From NCBI GenBank assembly GCA_025358295.1, contig JANYJY010000004.1, positions 20,218 to 84,217 of the forward strand: a stretch of 64,000 nt of DNA. Direction: 5' to 3'. This DNA is from Gammaproteobacteria bacterium (lineage in GTDB: Bacteria > Pseudomonadota > Gammaproteobacteria > Steroidobacterales > Steroidobacteraceae). The notes under the pieces were generated by a model that worked only from the letters and a program-made list of their open reading frames with translations, did no database searches and was not told the origin of the DNA. The position numbers were made by a program, and so were the translations under genes. Shown here piece by piece: positions 32,181 to 43,669 of the stretch (positions are counted from its first letter, which is position 1; every line of letters begins with the position of its first letter).

Positions 32181-33293
32181 TCACTCGTGCGCGAGGCGGC
32201 GGACTCCCATATCGCGCAAGCTATCGGCCACGGCTGCAACCGCCTTCCTGATGGTGCCTGCATCGATTGCGCCGATGCAGCCGACGCGAAACGTATCGAC
32301 GGCTGTCAGCTTCCCCGGATAGAGGACGAAGCCACGCTCGCGCACCTGTCGATAGAATTCAGTGAAGTCGTATGACGGATCCGGCGGAGAATGGAATGTG
32401 ACGATGATCGGCGCCTGCAAGGCATCTGGCAGGAAGGTTCGCAAGCCCAATGCCCGCATGCCGGCTACCAGTGCCCTGCAATTCTCGGTGTAGCGCGCCA
32501 GCCGGGCGGGCAATCCACCCTGCGCCTGATATTGATCGATGGCGGCACGCAAAGCGGCGAGCACGTGGGTGGGCGGTGTGAAGCGCCACTGCCCCGTCTT
32601 CTGCATGTACTGCCATTGGTCCAGAAGATCCATGGCAAGGGAATAGGTGTTGCCGGCCGAAGCCTCCAGCGTCTTTTGACGGGCAATGATGAATCCCATC
32701 CCCGGCACGCCCTCCAGGCATTTTCCCGAAGCGGCAATCAGTGCGTCGAAACGCAGACTGCGGGCATCGATCGGTATCGCTCCGTAGGAGCTCATGGCAT
32801 CGATGACGAGCCCCCTGCCCCGGCCCGCAACGACGGCGGCAATCTGCGCTAGCGGATTAAGAATGCCGGTGCCCGTCTCGCAGTGCACCTGCGCGACATG
32901 TGTGATGGCCGAGTCGGCTGCGAGCGCGGCGTCGATGCGCGCAGGATCGGCGGGTTCCTGCTCGCCATGGGGCAGCACCACGGCTTCGCGGCCGATATAT
33001 CTCAGAATGCGCACCATGCGCTTGCAGTAGCTGCCGTTGTCCGGCACCAGCACCTTGGCGCCTCTCGGAACCAGAGTTCCCAGTGCGGCTTCGACCGCAA
33101 AAGTGCCACTGCCTTGCAAAGGCACGCAAACGTGATCGGCCTGGGCGTTGACTATGGCAACGAGATCGCGGCACACCGAGGCGGTCATGTCGTTAAACGC
33201 CCGATCCCACGATCCCCAATCCACAAGCATCGCGGATCGGGTCTGCGTAGACGTCGTCAGCGGGCCTGGGGTCAGAAGTATCGGGTCCGTCAT
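32181..33293 (-). CDS. phnW: 2-aminoethylphosphonate--pyruvate transaminase
   Basis: PLP enzyme that converts 2-aminoethylphosphonate plus pyruvate to phosphonoacetaldehyde and alanine. The 370-aa length and sequence fit PhnW closely: [10 protein letters not shown] at the N-terminus (phosphonate pocket), [21 protein letters not shown] with the PLP-binding Asp165, and the Schiff-base Lys191 in [11 protein letters not shown]. Late motifs RVGCIGAID also match. It is co-directional with phnA, phnY and the Na/Pi gene, and only 3 nt before the PhyH gene. An alanine-glyoxylate transaminase is the nearest alternative, but the operon with phnY and phnA makes PhnW much more likely. Confidence 0.95.
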   Translation of the reverse strand: MTDPILLTPGPLTTSTQTRSAMLVDWGSWDRAFNDMTASVCRDLVAIVNAQADHVCVPLQGSGTFAVEAALGTLVPRGAKVLVPDNGSYCKRMVRILRYIGREAVVLPHGEQEPADPARIDAALAADSAITHVAQVHCETGTGILNPLAQIAAVVAGRGRGLVIDAMSSYGAIPIDARSLRFDALIAASGKCLEGVPGMGFIIARQKTLEASAGNTYSLAMDLLDQWQYMQKTGQWRFTPPTHVLAALRAAIDQYQAQGGLPARLARYTENCRALVAGMRALGLRTFLPDALQAPIIVTFHSPPDPSYDFTEFYRQVRERGFVLYPGKLTAVDTFRVGCIGAIDAGTIRKAVAAVADSLRDMGVRRLAHE

Positions 33294-33309
33294 GGGTTGC
33301 TCGTTAGGT

Positions 33310-35016
33310 TCACGGTAGGATGGGTTTGTCCGGGGTGCGGCTTATCGCTGTTTTGCGCCTGCGGAATGGGGAGTCCTTGAGGCGGCTGCGCTGCAGAGCC
33401 CCCGCGCGTTCGAGTACCGGATAGGCGGCCGAGCAAAGGTGTGAATGGACACGCTTCAGATCGCGCAGAATATCCAAATCCAGCGAATACGACTCGATTG
33501 ACTCGGGCGTGCCTTCGCGCAATCGCCCTAAATACCGTTCGGCGGCCGCAAATTCCGTCTCGCGCAACTGAGCCTTGGCCGCGACGAGCTGGCGCGCCAC
33601 CTGCATGTCGCCGGACATGAATATGCCCACCGCAAGCCTCAGGCTGTCGACAACTTGCTGATGAAATTCCACCAGATCCGTTTCGCCTTCCTTCGAGAAC
33701 GTGATGCCGCGGCGGATCTTCTTGGAAGCAAGGTCCATCAGATTCTTGTCGATGATGTCGCCGACATGCTCGAGATTGATCGAGAATGAAATGATCTCCA
33801 TGGCGCGATAGGCATCCCGATCATCCAGGCTGTCGCGCGTCATTCGCGTGACATATAGCTTTACGGCGTTATTGAGGCTATCGACCGCGTCGTCCATCCG
33901 GCTGATTTCAGCAACCAGCTTTCGATCGTTGGTCAGCAACGCCGTCATGACCTGGCGCAACATGGCTTCAATCAGATCGCCCATTCGCAAGACCTCGCGC
34001 GCTGCACATACCAGCGCCACCGCGGGGGCGCTCGCGGCAGACGAGTCGAGATACAGAGGGGTTCCTGGGTCCGCTGCTTTCGGCTGCTCCGGGAGCCATC
34101 GCGTGAGCTGCCTGGCGATGAGATTGAGCGGACCGATGAACATGACCGCCAGCAGGATGTTGAAGGCAGTATGAAAATCCGCCGCCAGCCGCGCGGGATT
34201 CGGCTCGAAACTTTGCATCAGCTCCGACAGCGGATGCAGAAACGGCAGTACCAGCGCGCAACCGACCAATCGCGTGAGGAGATTGCCGATCGGCAGACGC
34301 CGACTGGCCAGATTCCCCGGCCGGCTGCTCTCGATCAGGGGATTGAGCGCGCTGCCGACATTCGCCCCCAGCACCAGGGCGATCACCGCGGTCGGAGAGA
34401 CCAGGTGGGCAGCGCCGAGCGACATCACTACCAGAACCACCGCGACGCTCGAGTGCGCTGCCCAGGTAATGGCCGCCGCGATCAACAGACACAGAAAGGG
34501 CTGATCCGCGATCGCATCCAGCAATGCGCGCGACACTACGGCGCTTTCGGTGGTCACCAGGGCGCTCAGGAAAATGTGTAGTGCGAGCAGCATCAATCCG
34601 ATGCCGATCACAACGCGTCCGATGTCGCGCGTGCGAGTCCGCCCGCCGCGCTTGAAGGCGATGACGCCGCTCAGCAACAGAATGGGCGTCACCAAAGATA
34701 TATTGAATGACAGTACCTGCACCACCAAAGTGGTGCCCACATTGGCGCCCAGCATGACGGCGAGCGCCGGAGCCAGATCCAAGGTGCCGCCGATGACGAA
34801 GGAAGCGGCCATCAATCCCGTTGCGGTACTGCTTTGCAGAAGCGCCGTGACGAATGCTCCCGCCAGAAATGCGCGAAATCGGCTTTGCAGGGCGATTCCG
34901 AGCAGCCGGCGCAGATCGGCGCCGAAGGCGCGTACGACGCCGCTGTGGACCATGTGCAGTCCCCACAGCAGCAGGGCGACCCCGCCCATCAAATCGAGAA
35001 TGACCGTGCTACCCAT
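33310..35016 (-). CDS. Na/Pi-cotransporter family protein with PhoU-like C-terminus
   Basis: Inner-membrane protein of 568 aa. The first 310 residues have 8-9 hydrophobic segments in two inverted NaPi-II repeats: [19 protein letters not shown] and [18 protein letters not shown] in repeat one, [17 protein letters not shown] and [14 protein letters not shown] in repeat two (His replaces the usual Gln before the second SS). Residues about 340-550 form a helical PhoU-like domain. Relatives such as E. coli YjbB export phosphate, others import it. Inside a phosphonate operon whose last step frees phosphate, export of surplus phosphate is a plausible role; uptake of a phosphonate cannot be excluded. 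It sits between phnY and phnW with gaps of 14 and 16 nt. Confidence 0.87.
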   Translation of the reverse strand: MGSTVILDLMGGVALLLWGLHMVHSGVVRAFGADLRRLLGIALQSRFRAFLAGAFVTALLQSSTATGLMAASFVIGGTLDLAPALAVMLGANVGTTLVVQVLSFNISLVTPILLLSGVIAFKRGGRTRTRDIGRVVIGIGLMLLALHIFLSALVTTESAVVSRALLDAIADQPFLCLLIAAAITWAAHSSVAVVLVVMSLGAAHLVSPTAVIALVLGANVGSALNPLIESSRPGNLASRRLPIGNLLTRLVGCALVLPFLHPLSELMQSFEPNPARLAADFHTAFNILLAVMFIGPLNLIARQLTRWLPEQPKAADPGTPLYLDSSAASAPAVALVCAAREVLRMGDLIEAMLRQVMTALLTNDRKLVAEISRMDDAVDSLNNAVKLYVTRMTRDSLDDRDAYRAMEIISFSINLEHVGDIIDKNLMDLASKKIRRGITFSKEGETDLVEFHQQVVDSLRLAVGIFMSGDMQVARQLVAAKAQLRETEFAAAERYLGRLREGTPESIESYSLDLDILRDLKRVHSHLCSAAYPVLERAGALQRSRLKDSPFRRRKTAISRTPDKPILP

Positions 35017-35030
35017 GGACGTTCATCGAA

Positions 35031-36485
35031 TTACCACGGCAATGAATAGGTTTTCGTGTTGCAGAAGCTTCTCATCGCCTCTTTGACTCCTTCCTTGTAG
35101 CCCAAGCCCGAATCCTTGATCCCGCCGAAGGGTGTCATCTCCAGGCGGTAGCCCGGAACCTCACGCACATTGACGCTGCCGACCTGCAGCTCTTGGATAA
35201 ACCGTGTAATCAGGTCGATGCGGTTCGTGCATAGCGAGGACGATAATCCATACGGGGTGCCATTCGCGATGCTGATAGCCTCGTCCACGGTTTTGAAACG
35301 GATCACCGGCGAAACGGGGCCGAAGGTTTCTTGCCGGACCACAGTCATGCTGGGCACCACATCATCAAGCACGGTCGGTGAATACAGTGCACCGCGTCGG
35401 ACATTGCCGATGAGCAGCTTGGCGCCCTGCCCGACCGCTTCGTTGACCACCGTCTCGAATCGACGCGCCGAAGCCTCGTCGATCACCGTACCCATGTCCA
35501 TCGTGGGATCGAACGGATCGCCGTATCTTACGGCACGCGTTTTCTCGACCAGGAGTTCGACAAAGCGGTCGGCCACGGTTTCTTGGACCAGAATTCGTTT
35601 GACGGCAGTGCATCGTTGGCCCGAGTTCTTGTACGAACCGCCGGCAGCAAGGCTTGCCGCCTCTTCGATATCTGCATCTTCGAGCACGATGATGGGATCG
35701 TTGCCGCCGAGCTCGAGAATTTGGCGTTTGTATACAGCCTTGCCGGCGATGTATTTGCCGGTCGCCACACCGCCGGTAAAGGTCACCAGATCCACATCGG
35801 CGCTGGTCAGCAATTCATCGGCGATTTCGGCCGGATCGCCGGTCAACACCGAGAGCATGGCCGGCGGCAATCCGGCCTCGTACAGGATGTCGGCGAGCGC
35901 ATAAGCGGTCAGCGGAGTCTTTTCACTGGGCTTGAGCACGACCCGATTATTGGTCGCGACCGCGGGAGCCACCTTGTGGATCACCTGGTTCAGGGGATGA
36001 TTGAAGGGGGTGATCGCGACGATTGCACCCTGCAGAGGTTCCTTGAGGGTGTAAACCTTGCGGTTCTTGCCGTGTGCGGTGAGATCGCAGGAAAACACTT
36101 CGCCGTCGTCGACCAATGCGAGATTGGCGGCGAACAACAGCACATCCATGGCACGCCCGACCTCGTACTGCGAATCCTTCAAGCTCAGGCCCGACTCCAG
36201 TGTAATCAACCGGGCAAGCTCATCACGCCTCGAGGCGATGAGGGCGCCCGCCCTCATGAGAATCCGGTAGCGGTCGTGGCGCGTGAGCGTCGACTTAAAG
36301 TCTCGCGCAGTCCGCAGCGCGCGCCTGACGTCATCGAGCGTGGCCTTGGGAACCGTGCCGGCCAAAGTGCCGTCGTACGGATGGCGAATTTCAATGATAC
36401 GGTCACGCGAAATCTTCTCCCCCGCGATGCGCAGCGCCTCGTTGATAGGCTGTCGTGGGAGGAAAGGAGCGGCGCCGCCGGACAT
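35031..36485 (-). CDS. phnY: Phosphonoacetaldehyde dehydrogenase
   Basis: NAD-dependent aldehyde dehydrogenase of 484 aa that oxidises phosphonoacetaldehyde to phosphonoacetate. The family fold and active site are intact: FNHPLNQVIHKVAPA, the cofactor loop FTGGVATGKYIAGKA, general-base Glu258 in ILELGGND, and nucleophile Cys292 in KNSGQRCTAVKR. The Cys position agrees with the described Sinorhizobium PhnY. The ATG at 36485 is chosen because it lies 7 nt after the phnA stop; an in-frame start at 36536 would overlap phnA by 44 nt. Flanked by phnA and the Na/Pi gene, it forms the middle step of the PhnW-PhnY-PhnA pathway. Confidence 0.93.
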   Translation of the reverse strand: MSGGAAPFLPRQPINEALRIAGEKISRDRIIEIRHPYDGTLAGTVPKATLDDVRRALRTARDFKSTLTRHDRYRILMRAGALIASRRDELARLITLESGLSLKDSQYEVGRAMDVLLFAANLALVDDGEVFSCDLTAHGKNRKVYTLKEPLQGAIVAITPFNHPLNQVIHKVAPAVATNNRVVLKPSEKTPLTAYALADILYEAGLPPAMLSVLTGDPAEIADELLTSADVDLVTFTGGVATGKYIAGKAVYKRQILELGGNDPIIVLEDADIEEAASLAAGGSYKNSGQRCTAVKRILVQETVADRFVELLVEKTRAVRYGDPFDPTMDMGTVIDEASARRFETVVNEAVGQGAKLLIGNVRRGALYSPTVLDDVVPSMTVVRQETFGPVSPVIRFKTVDEAISIANGTPYGLSSSLCTNRIDLITRFIQELQVGSVNVREVPGYRLEMTPFGGIKDSGLGYKEGVKEAMRSFCNTKTYSLPW

Positions 36486-36492
36486 GATTCGC

Positions 36493-38420
<1,928 letters not shown>

Positions 38421-38454
38421 CGGCGTCCATAATTGTTAATTCAGTCAAAACAGT

Positions 38455-38480
38455 ATCATAACTGTAGATTGTCGACAATC
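38455..38480 (-). promoter_or_regulatory. GntR operator GATTGTCGACAATC and -10 of the phosphonate operon
   Basis: The 14-bp perfect palindrome GATTGTCGACAATC (38467-38480) matches the FCD-GntR pattern TTGT-N2-ACAA. Six bases downstream on the minus strand is a good -10 hexamer TATGAT (38455-38460), so the operator fills the space between -35 and -10 and binding would block initiation. No good -35 is seen, which could mean an activator is needed or the promoter is weak. Predicted start of transcription is about 28 bases before the GntR ATG. Confidence 0.65.
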
Positions 38481-38561
38481 TTCAGTACACAGTGCGCTTG
38501 TAACTCCGAGGGTCAATCGAGCCGGGCGGACCGACGATGCCATCGCCTACCGATCTCTGCG

Positions 38562-40589
38562 CTAAGAACGATAGCGAACCAGCGCATCGCCCAAGGCGTC
38601 CTTGAGCGGCCCGAGCCACGGCTCGTAGTTCCGCCACTGGTCCAGGCCCTCGCGGAAAATCGGCTGACGTACTTGCTCGGAGCTCGCCGTGCGGATGCTG
38701 CGCTCGGTGCGGTGGAACTCCAGACATGCCGGCTCGAAAGGCAGTTCACAGTAGTCGAGGATCCGGCGGACGCTCTTCTCGAGATCGTCGACCACGTCCT
38801 CGTGATAGACCCGCAGCACTCTGCCCGGCAGCGCCGCATCCCAGTGTTCCATGAGCTCGAGGTAGGTGCGGTAATAGCGGGCAATGTCATCGACGCTGTA
38901 GGCAAACTCCTGACCCCGTGCGTACAGCTGCTTGAGGTTACCGAAGCAGCACGCCATCGGCTCGCGCCGCGCGTCGATGATCTTTGCGTTCGGCAGCATC
39001 AAGTGGATGAGCCCGATGTGCCGGAAGTTATTCGGCATCTTGTCGATGAAGTACGGGTTGCCGCTGCGGTAAACCTTGGTGTCCGCAAGGTACTTCTCGC
39101 CAAGTGCGCGGACTTCGTCCACCGACATGGACACCAGACATCCCGGATAGCGCGGGTTGTTCAGGTCCGGGTTGTAACCCTGCAGATCGAGCACCGTCCG
39201 CGGCACGTCGGCAAGCTCCTGGGTTCCCTCCACCTGCGAGTGCGACGCCAGGATCTGTTCGAGCAGAGTCGATCCGGCACGCGGCATGCCCAGGATGAAT
39301 ATGGGTTCGCGGCTGGATGCGCCGTAGCCTGAGCGTTGGGCGAAAAAATCGCGGGTGCAGAACCGCTTCTGATTGGCGGTGTTCTGTTCCAAGAGCTCGG
39401 CACGATAGCGACTCTCGGCGCGCTTCATGGCATTGCCGCGCTCATAGAAACGGAAGGACAGCTCGTAAGCTTTGCGATCCTCATGCGCCTTGCCGAGCGC
39501 GAAGCACAGATGGTAGCGGTCGTTCAGCGCGGTGGCCGGATCCGCTTCGGCCGCCTCGAGCTGGTTGATTTCCTCGGCGGAGAACCGGTAAGTCTTGAGA
39601 TTGGCGAGGCTCCAGTATGCGTCACCGAAGTTTGGTCGCACTTCGATCGCCTTACGGTACTCGACGATCGACTCGGTGCCGCGACCGAGCGTCTTCAGGG
39701 AGTGGGCAATAGACAGATGCAGGTCGGCCGCCAGGCGAGACTTGGGGTCCGTGTCCGCGAGCACGTCGGCGAAGCCGCGGATACCGCCTTCGTGGTCGCC
39801 AAGACCGACGGTCGCCGTGGCCCGCAGGGTCCGGTAGTCGATACTCTTGGGGTCGCGCTGCAATAGTCCATCGAGTTGGGCGATCGACTCGGCATGTTTG
39901 TGGCGATCGAGCAGAACGCAGGCGTAGTCGCGCCGCAATTCAATGTAATCCGGGGCCATCTTCAGAGCGGCAGCCAGGAGAATCTCGGCATCGTCGAGAA
40001 CTTCGCGGGCGACGCCAATGCGGGCGAGCAGTCGCATCGCCTCGACATGATCGCCATTGCGCAGCAGGAAAGCGCGGATGAGCTTTTCGGAGGCCGAGAG
40101 CTCGCCCTCGCAAAACAGCCCGGTAGCCGTGATGACCTCGGGCGGCACCGACCTCAGTTTCGCGACGTGCGCGGTAGCAACCCGCCGCTGCTCCTCGTTG
40201 CCGGCCATGTTATGAAGCCGTTCGAGCATGCCCCAGGCATCCGGCAGGGCAGGATTGATCCGAACCGCGCGGTCGTACGCCTCGATCGCGTGCGGCGCAT
40301 CCTTGAGCGCGACGTAGCAATGGCCGCGCTCCTGATAAAGGCGGCTCGCGCCCGGATGGTGACGCTCCATGTTCGCGAGCGTAGCGAGGGCGTCGGAAGT
40401 GCGCCCCATATGCCGCTGTCCAATGGCTAGCAGGTACAGCACGTCCCGGTTTTCGGGAACCAGAGTCAATAACGTTCCGGCGGCGGCGACCGCCTCACCG
40501 AAGCGGCGCGCTTGGACCAGGCCGCGGATTCTCTGCACCTCGAGCTCCACGCTCACAGGCCCCGCAGCCGGCTGCGAGGTCACAGTCAT
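38562..40589 (-). CDS. TPR-repeat sulfotransferase
   Basis: Cytoplasmic protein of about 675 aa. Residues about 15-370 are eight or so tetratricopeptide repeats (e.g. SRLYQERGHCYVALKDAPHA, AYWSLANLKTYRF). Residues about 405-675 are a sulfotransferase domain: the PAPS 5'-phosphosulfate loop PIFILGMPRAGSTLLEQIL, and the 3'-phosphate motif IIDARREPMACCFGNLKQLY. It would move sulfate from PAPS to an unknown acceptor, possibly a protein tyrosine or a glycan bound by the TPRs. The ATG at 40589 is preferred over a TTG five codons upstream. It lies downstream of a TonB-dependent receptor gene on the same strand, a pairing I have often met, but a terminator stands between them. Confidence 0.87.
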   Translation of the reverse strand: MTVTSQPAAGPVSVELEVQRIRGLVQARRFGEAVAAAGTLLTLVPENRDVLYLLAIGQRHMGRTSDALATLANMERHHPGASRLYQERGHCYVALKDAPHAIEAYDRAVRINPALPDAWGMLERLHNMAGNEEQRRVATAHVAKLRSVPPEVITATGLFCEGELSASEKLIRAFLLRNGDHVEAMRLLARIGVAREVLDDAEILLAAALKMAPDYIELRRDYACVLLDRHKHAESIAQLDGLLQRDPKSIDYRTLRATATVGLGDHEGGIRGFADVLADTDPKSRLAADLHLSIAHSLKTLGRGTESIVEYRKAIEVRPNFGDAYWSLANLKTYRFSAEEINQLEAAEADPATALNDRYHLCFALGKAHEDRKAYELSFRFYERGNAMKRAESRYRAELLEQNTANQKRFCTRDFFAQRSGYGASSREPIFILGMPRAGSTLLEQILASHSQVEGTQELADVPRTVLDLQGYNPDLNNPRYPGCLVSMSVDEVRALGEKYLADTKVYRSGNPYFIDKMPNNFRHIGLIHLMLPNAKIIDARREPMACCFGNLKQLYARGQEFAYSVDDIARYYRTYLELMEHWDAALPGRVLRVYHEDVVDDLEKSVRRILDYCELPFEPACLEFHRTERSIRTASSEQVRQPIFREGLDQWRNYEPWLGPLKDALGDALVRYRS

Positions 40590-40600
40590 GGCGTCATCAT

Positions 40601-40635
40601 CCAAAAAATAAGGGCGGACATCACTGTCCGCCCTT
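40601..40635 (-). terminator. Rho-independent terminator of the TonB receptor gene
   Basis: A perfect 11-bp stem (AAGGGCGGACA paired with TGTCCGCCCTT, loop of four) is followed on the minus strand by TATTTTTTGG. It stands 34 bases after the receptor stop codon and directly before the sulfotransferase start, so the sulfotransferase probably depends on read-through or its own promoter. Confidence 0.85.
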
Positions 40636-40668
40636 GGATTGTAGCGCAGTCGCTACGGGTATCGCCGA

Positions 40669-43347
40669 TCAGAACTTGTAGCCTATCTTCACGCCCAGCA
40701 CCCGCGGACGCAGTGGCACTTCCGCCTTGATGTCCTGGCCGGAGGTCGTGAACGTACTCGCGTTCTTGTTCGCCAGGTTCTGGCCATAAGCCAGCAGGTC
40801 CCATGCGCCCTTCGAGAGGCCGAGCGATGCATCGTAGGTGTTATATCCCGTCATCGTGTAACGCAGCCAGGTCGTGGTCGGAATGACCACGCCGTCACCC
40901 GACTGGAAGCTGCTCGGCTGGTTGCTCATGTCGTCGACGTGCGTCATGCCGGCCTGGATGAAGGCCTTGTAGTCGTTGAAACTCCAGTCATAGCGGGCGC
41001 GCAAGTTGTACTGCAGCTTGGGTGAGAACGCCGGAGTCGAGCCGATTGCGCCGAGCGCATTCTGAACTGCAACGTTGTGGTCGCCCGAGCGCACCTGCGT
41101 GATGCAGTTACCGGCCGGCGTCGGATTGGCCTGCGTCGTCGGCGTTACGCCTGCAGAGTGGATGCATGGCGAGGTGGTTTGCTTGGAATCGTTGTACGAC
41201 GCGTTAGCCATCAACGTCAAGGCATCGGTCGCCTTGACGGCGAGTTGCAACTCGCCGCCCTTGATGCGGTAGGTTGGGCCGGTGAGTCCGAAGGTCGTGT
41301 TGCCGTACACCGGCGGGTTGTAGATCAGCGTCTGCACGTCCTTCCAATCCATCTGGTAGATCGAGGCGTCGAATCGCACGCGATGCTCCAAGAAATCAGA
41401 TTTGAAGCCGACTTCGTTGTTAGTCAGTGAATCGGGCGCGTAGCTCAACGGCTTGTTGAACTGCGTCGGCTTCTTGTCGCCGGCACCGGCGATCACGCCA
41501 TTCGCGAGCGGCACGCCGTTGGCATCCACCCAGATATTGGTCCGGCCGCCGGTGAGGCGGTTGAAGGCGCCGGGACGATAGCCCTGCGAGAATGTGTAGT
41601 ACAGCATCATATCCGGCGTAATGTGCCAGGTGATATTTCCACGGCTCTTGAACCCTGAGAATGTCGCGTGGTGATCGTCATATGTGATCGCCGTCGCAAG
41701 GCAGTCGCCGTTCGGCTTGTTGACGCATTTACCTCCGGTGCCGTACTGCGAGCCGACTTCCTGCTCGACGTACTTGAAGTAGCGCGTGCCGCCGGTGATC
41801 GTGAGTACTTTCGGGATGAGGTCGAAGTCGGCCGAGAGAAACACCGCGGTCTGCTTGTAGCCGCGCTGCAGGTCCTCGCCGAAGTTGGTGGTGTCGCCGC
41901 GCGTGGTCGGATCGATGGCCGCCTGCACCGGGGTCACGTTCGACAGGCAAATCGGGCCGCCGGCGAGCGCCGCCGCGAGATTTTCGGGTGTGCAAGACGG
42001 AATCGTCTTCTGCAAGAAGTTCATATCGTCTTTGATCTGGAAGTCTTCCCAGTAAGCCCCAAGGAGCCCGCGCAGCCGCCAGTCGTCCGGCGTCGACGCC
42101 CGAACTTCGTGGCTCTGGTGCGTGCTCTGGAAATAGTCGTGCCAGCCCATGACGGGCGAGTAGCAGGTCGCTGGACCTGCGCCGCCAAAGTTGGAGCCGC
42201 CGCCGCCGGTGCAGGAATAATAGAACCCACCCGCGGTGCGCGTGTAGTTGGTGTAATCCATGTTGGCATCGACACTGCGGGTCAGGTAGGAACCGGTGTA
42301 GAGGGCCTTGAAATCCCCAATCTTGCCGTTGAGCGTCCAGGCCGTGCTCTGAGACTTATCCTTGTTCCAGGCGGGAAAGAAGGAGGTTTCTTCGAGAGGC
42401 CCCAGTGCCGTCAACCCTAAGCCTAACGGCATTTGCACGCCCATGCCTTCCGCATCCAAGTACTGGTAGGTCTGCTGAACCAGTGCGTCCCAATTGTCAT
42501 TGATCTTCCAGAGCGCCGCGAGGCGAAATCCCTGGTAAGTAGTCGGGTTCTGCGCCTTCTGCACCAACGCGTAATTATTATAGGTATCGAGGTGCGCCGG
42601 GTACGACGAACTGTAGGCGCTCGGACCCTTATCGACGTTCGGATTGCGGGTAAACGTCGTCGGGACATTGTCGATATACCCACCGCGCTTGTCGATGTAG
42701 ACCACGGCGCGGACCGCAAGCTTGTTGTCGATGAGCGGCAGGTTGATCGTCACATTCGCGCTGGTATTCGGATCACCATGCGCCGTGGCGCCGAAACCGC
42801 CCTCGGCACGGCCTTCAGTGACATCGAGCTTGGGCTTGTTCGTGATGTAGCGGACCACGCCGGCTTCGGCGCCACCGCCGAACAGAGTGCCCTGCGGACC
42901 CTCGAGCACTTCGATTCGTTCCATGTCGACCATGTAAACGTCGAGGTTGCGACCGGGGAAGGTCAACGACGCCTCATCAAGGTAAGTCGCGACATTCGGG
43001 AACGGATTGATCGATGCCGAGGACTGGCTGCCCGCGAAGCCGACGGACAGGCCGCGCATATAGATGTTGCCCTGACCCGGACCATTCGCGCTGAACGTGA
43101 CGTTCGGCAGCAACTTGATGGCGTCGTCGAAGGTCGCCACGCTCAATTGCGATAGCGTCTCGCCGCTGATCGCCTGAATCGTGATCGGCACGTCCTGAAT
43201 CGATTCAGAGCGGCGCTGCGCCGTCACGGTGATTTCCTCAAGTCCCGACGATGCGCCCGTGTCCACGTCGGTCGCCGCATGGGTCGCACCCGTGTATCCG
43301 CTGAGCACGGCAGAAATGGCCAACGCAAGCTTCTTATTGGTGATCAA
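40669..43347 (-). CDS. TonB-dependent outer-membrane receptor
   Basis: Outer-membrane active-transport channel of 892 aa. The signal peptide ends near THA-A (about residue 24), followed by a TonB-box-like EITVTAQRR, the plug domain (about 45-170, with DVPITIQAISGETL and VEVLEGPQGTLFGGGAEAGVVRYITNKP) and a 22-stranded barrel ending in the usual aromatic residue (KIGYKF). There is no siderophore-specific partner, ABC importer or N-terminal sigma-signalling extension. The sequence belongs to the broad FecA-unlike group common in Sphingomonadales and Steroidobacterales that take up sugars, terpenoids or other hydrophobic compounds. It is divergent from a FAD oxidoreductase/MFS pair, which may act on the same compound (inference). 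Confidence 0.93.
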   Translation of the reverse strand: MITNKKLALAISAVLSGYTGATHAATDVDTGASSGLEEITVTAQRRSESIQDVPITIQAISGETLSQLSVATFDDAIKLLPNVTFSANGPGQGNIYMRGLSVGFAGSQSSASINPFPNVATYLDEASLTFPGRNLDVYMVDMERIEVLEGPQGTLFGGGAEAGVVRYITNKPKLDVTEGRAEGGFGATAHGDPNTSANVTINLPLIDNKLAVRAVVYIDKRGGYIDNVPTTFTRNPNVDKGPSAYSSSYPAHLDTYNNYALVQKAQNPTTYQGFRLAALWKINDNWDALVQQTYQYLDAEGMGVQMPLGLGLTALGPLEETSFFPAWNKDKSQSTAWTLNGKIGDFKALYTGSYLTRSVDANMDYTNYTRTAGGFYYSCTGGGGSNFGGAGPATCYSPVMGWHDYFQSTHQSHEVRASTPDDWRLRGLLGAYWEDFQIKDDMNFLQKTIPSCTPENLAAALAGGPICLSNVTPVQAAIDPTTRGDTTNFGEDLQRGYKQTAVFLSADFDLIPKVLTITGGTRYFKYVEQEVGSQYGTGGKCVNKPNGDCLATAITYDDHHATFSGFKSRGNITWHITPDMMLYYTFSQGYRPGAFNRLTGGRTNIWVDANGVPLANGVIAGAGDKKPTQFNKPLSYAPDSLTNNEVGFKSDFLEHRVRFDASIYQMDWKDVQTLIYNPPVYGNTTFGLTGPTYRIKGGELQLAVKATDALTLMANASYNDSKQTTSPCIHSAGVTPTTQANPTPAGNCITQVRSGDHNVAVQNALGAIGSTPAFSPKLQYNLRARYDWSFNDYKAFIQAGMTHVDDMSNQPSSFQSGDGVVIPTTTWLRYTMTGYNTYDASLGLSKGAWDLLAYGQNLANKNASTFTTSGQDIKAEVPLRPRVLGVKIGYKF

Positions 43348-43669
43348 GAGACTCTCCCTGAAGAATCAGTGGCAAAACAATATGAAACACGACGAATCTA
43401 GAATTCGTCGCGCACGAAAAACCGGAACCGCAATTGACATCCCAAATCAAGGTCGAGCCTCCATCCTTCCCACTTCGGCCCGCCGCGTCCCCGCTGCGCT
43501 GTTTTGTACGCAAAGCGGCTTGCATTTTTATAACAGTACTATGACTTAACTGTGACCAACGATTCAAGCGGTTTTCCGCCGGCCTGCCTTGGATACGCAG
43601 AGGACGGTACTTTTTCCGGGTCCTGTGCTGGAATGGGGGATTAGGTTGCTCATCGAAGGTCCATTCCCC
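43348..43669. promoter_or_regulatory. Divergent intergenic region with two dyads
   Basis: 322 bp without a gene between the TonB receptor and the FAD oxidoreductase. It holds an inverted repeat CGACGAAT-N5-ATTCGTCG (43390-43410) just upstream of the receptor start, and a second dyad ACAGT-N11-ACTGT near 43533-43553 next to an A/T-rich stretch with TTATAA on the minus strand. These look like operator and promoter elements for a shared regulator that is not encoded nearby. No RNA gene or riboswitch was recognised. Confidence 0.45.
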
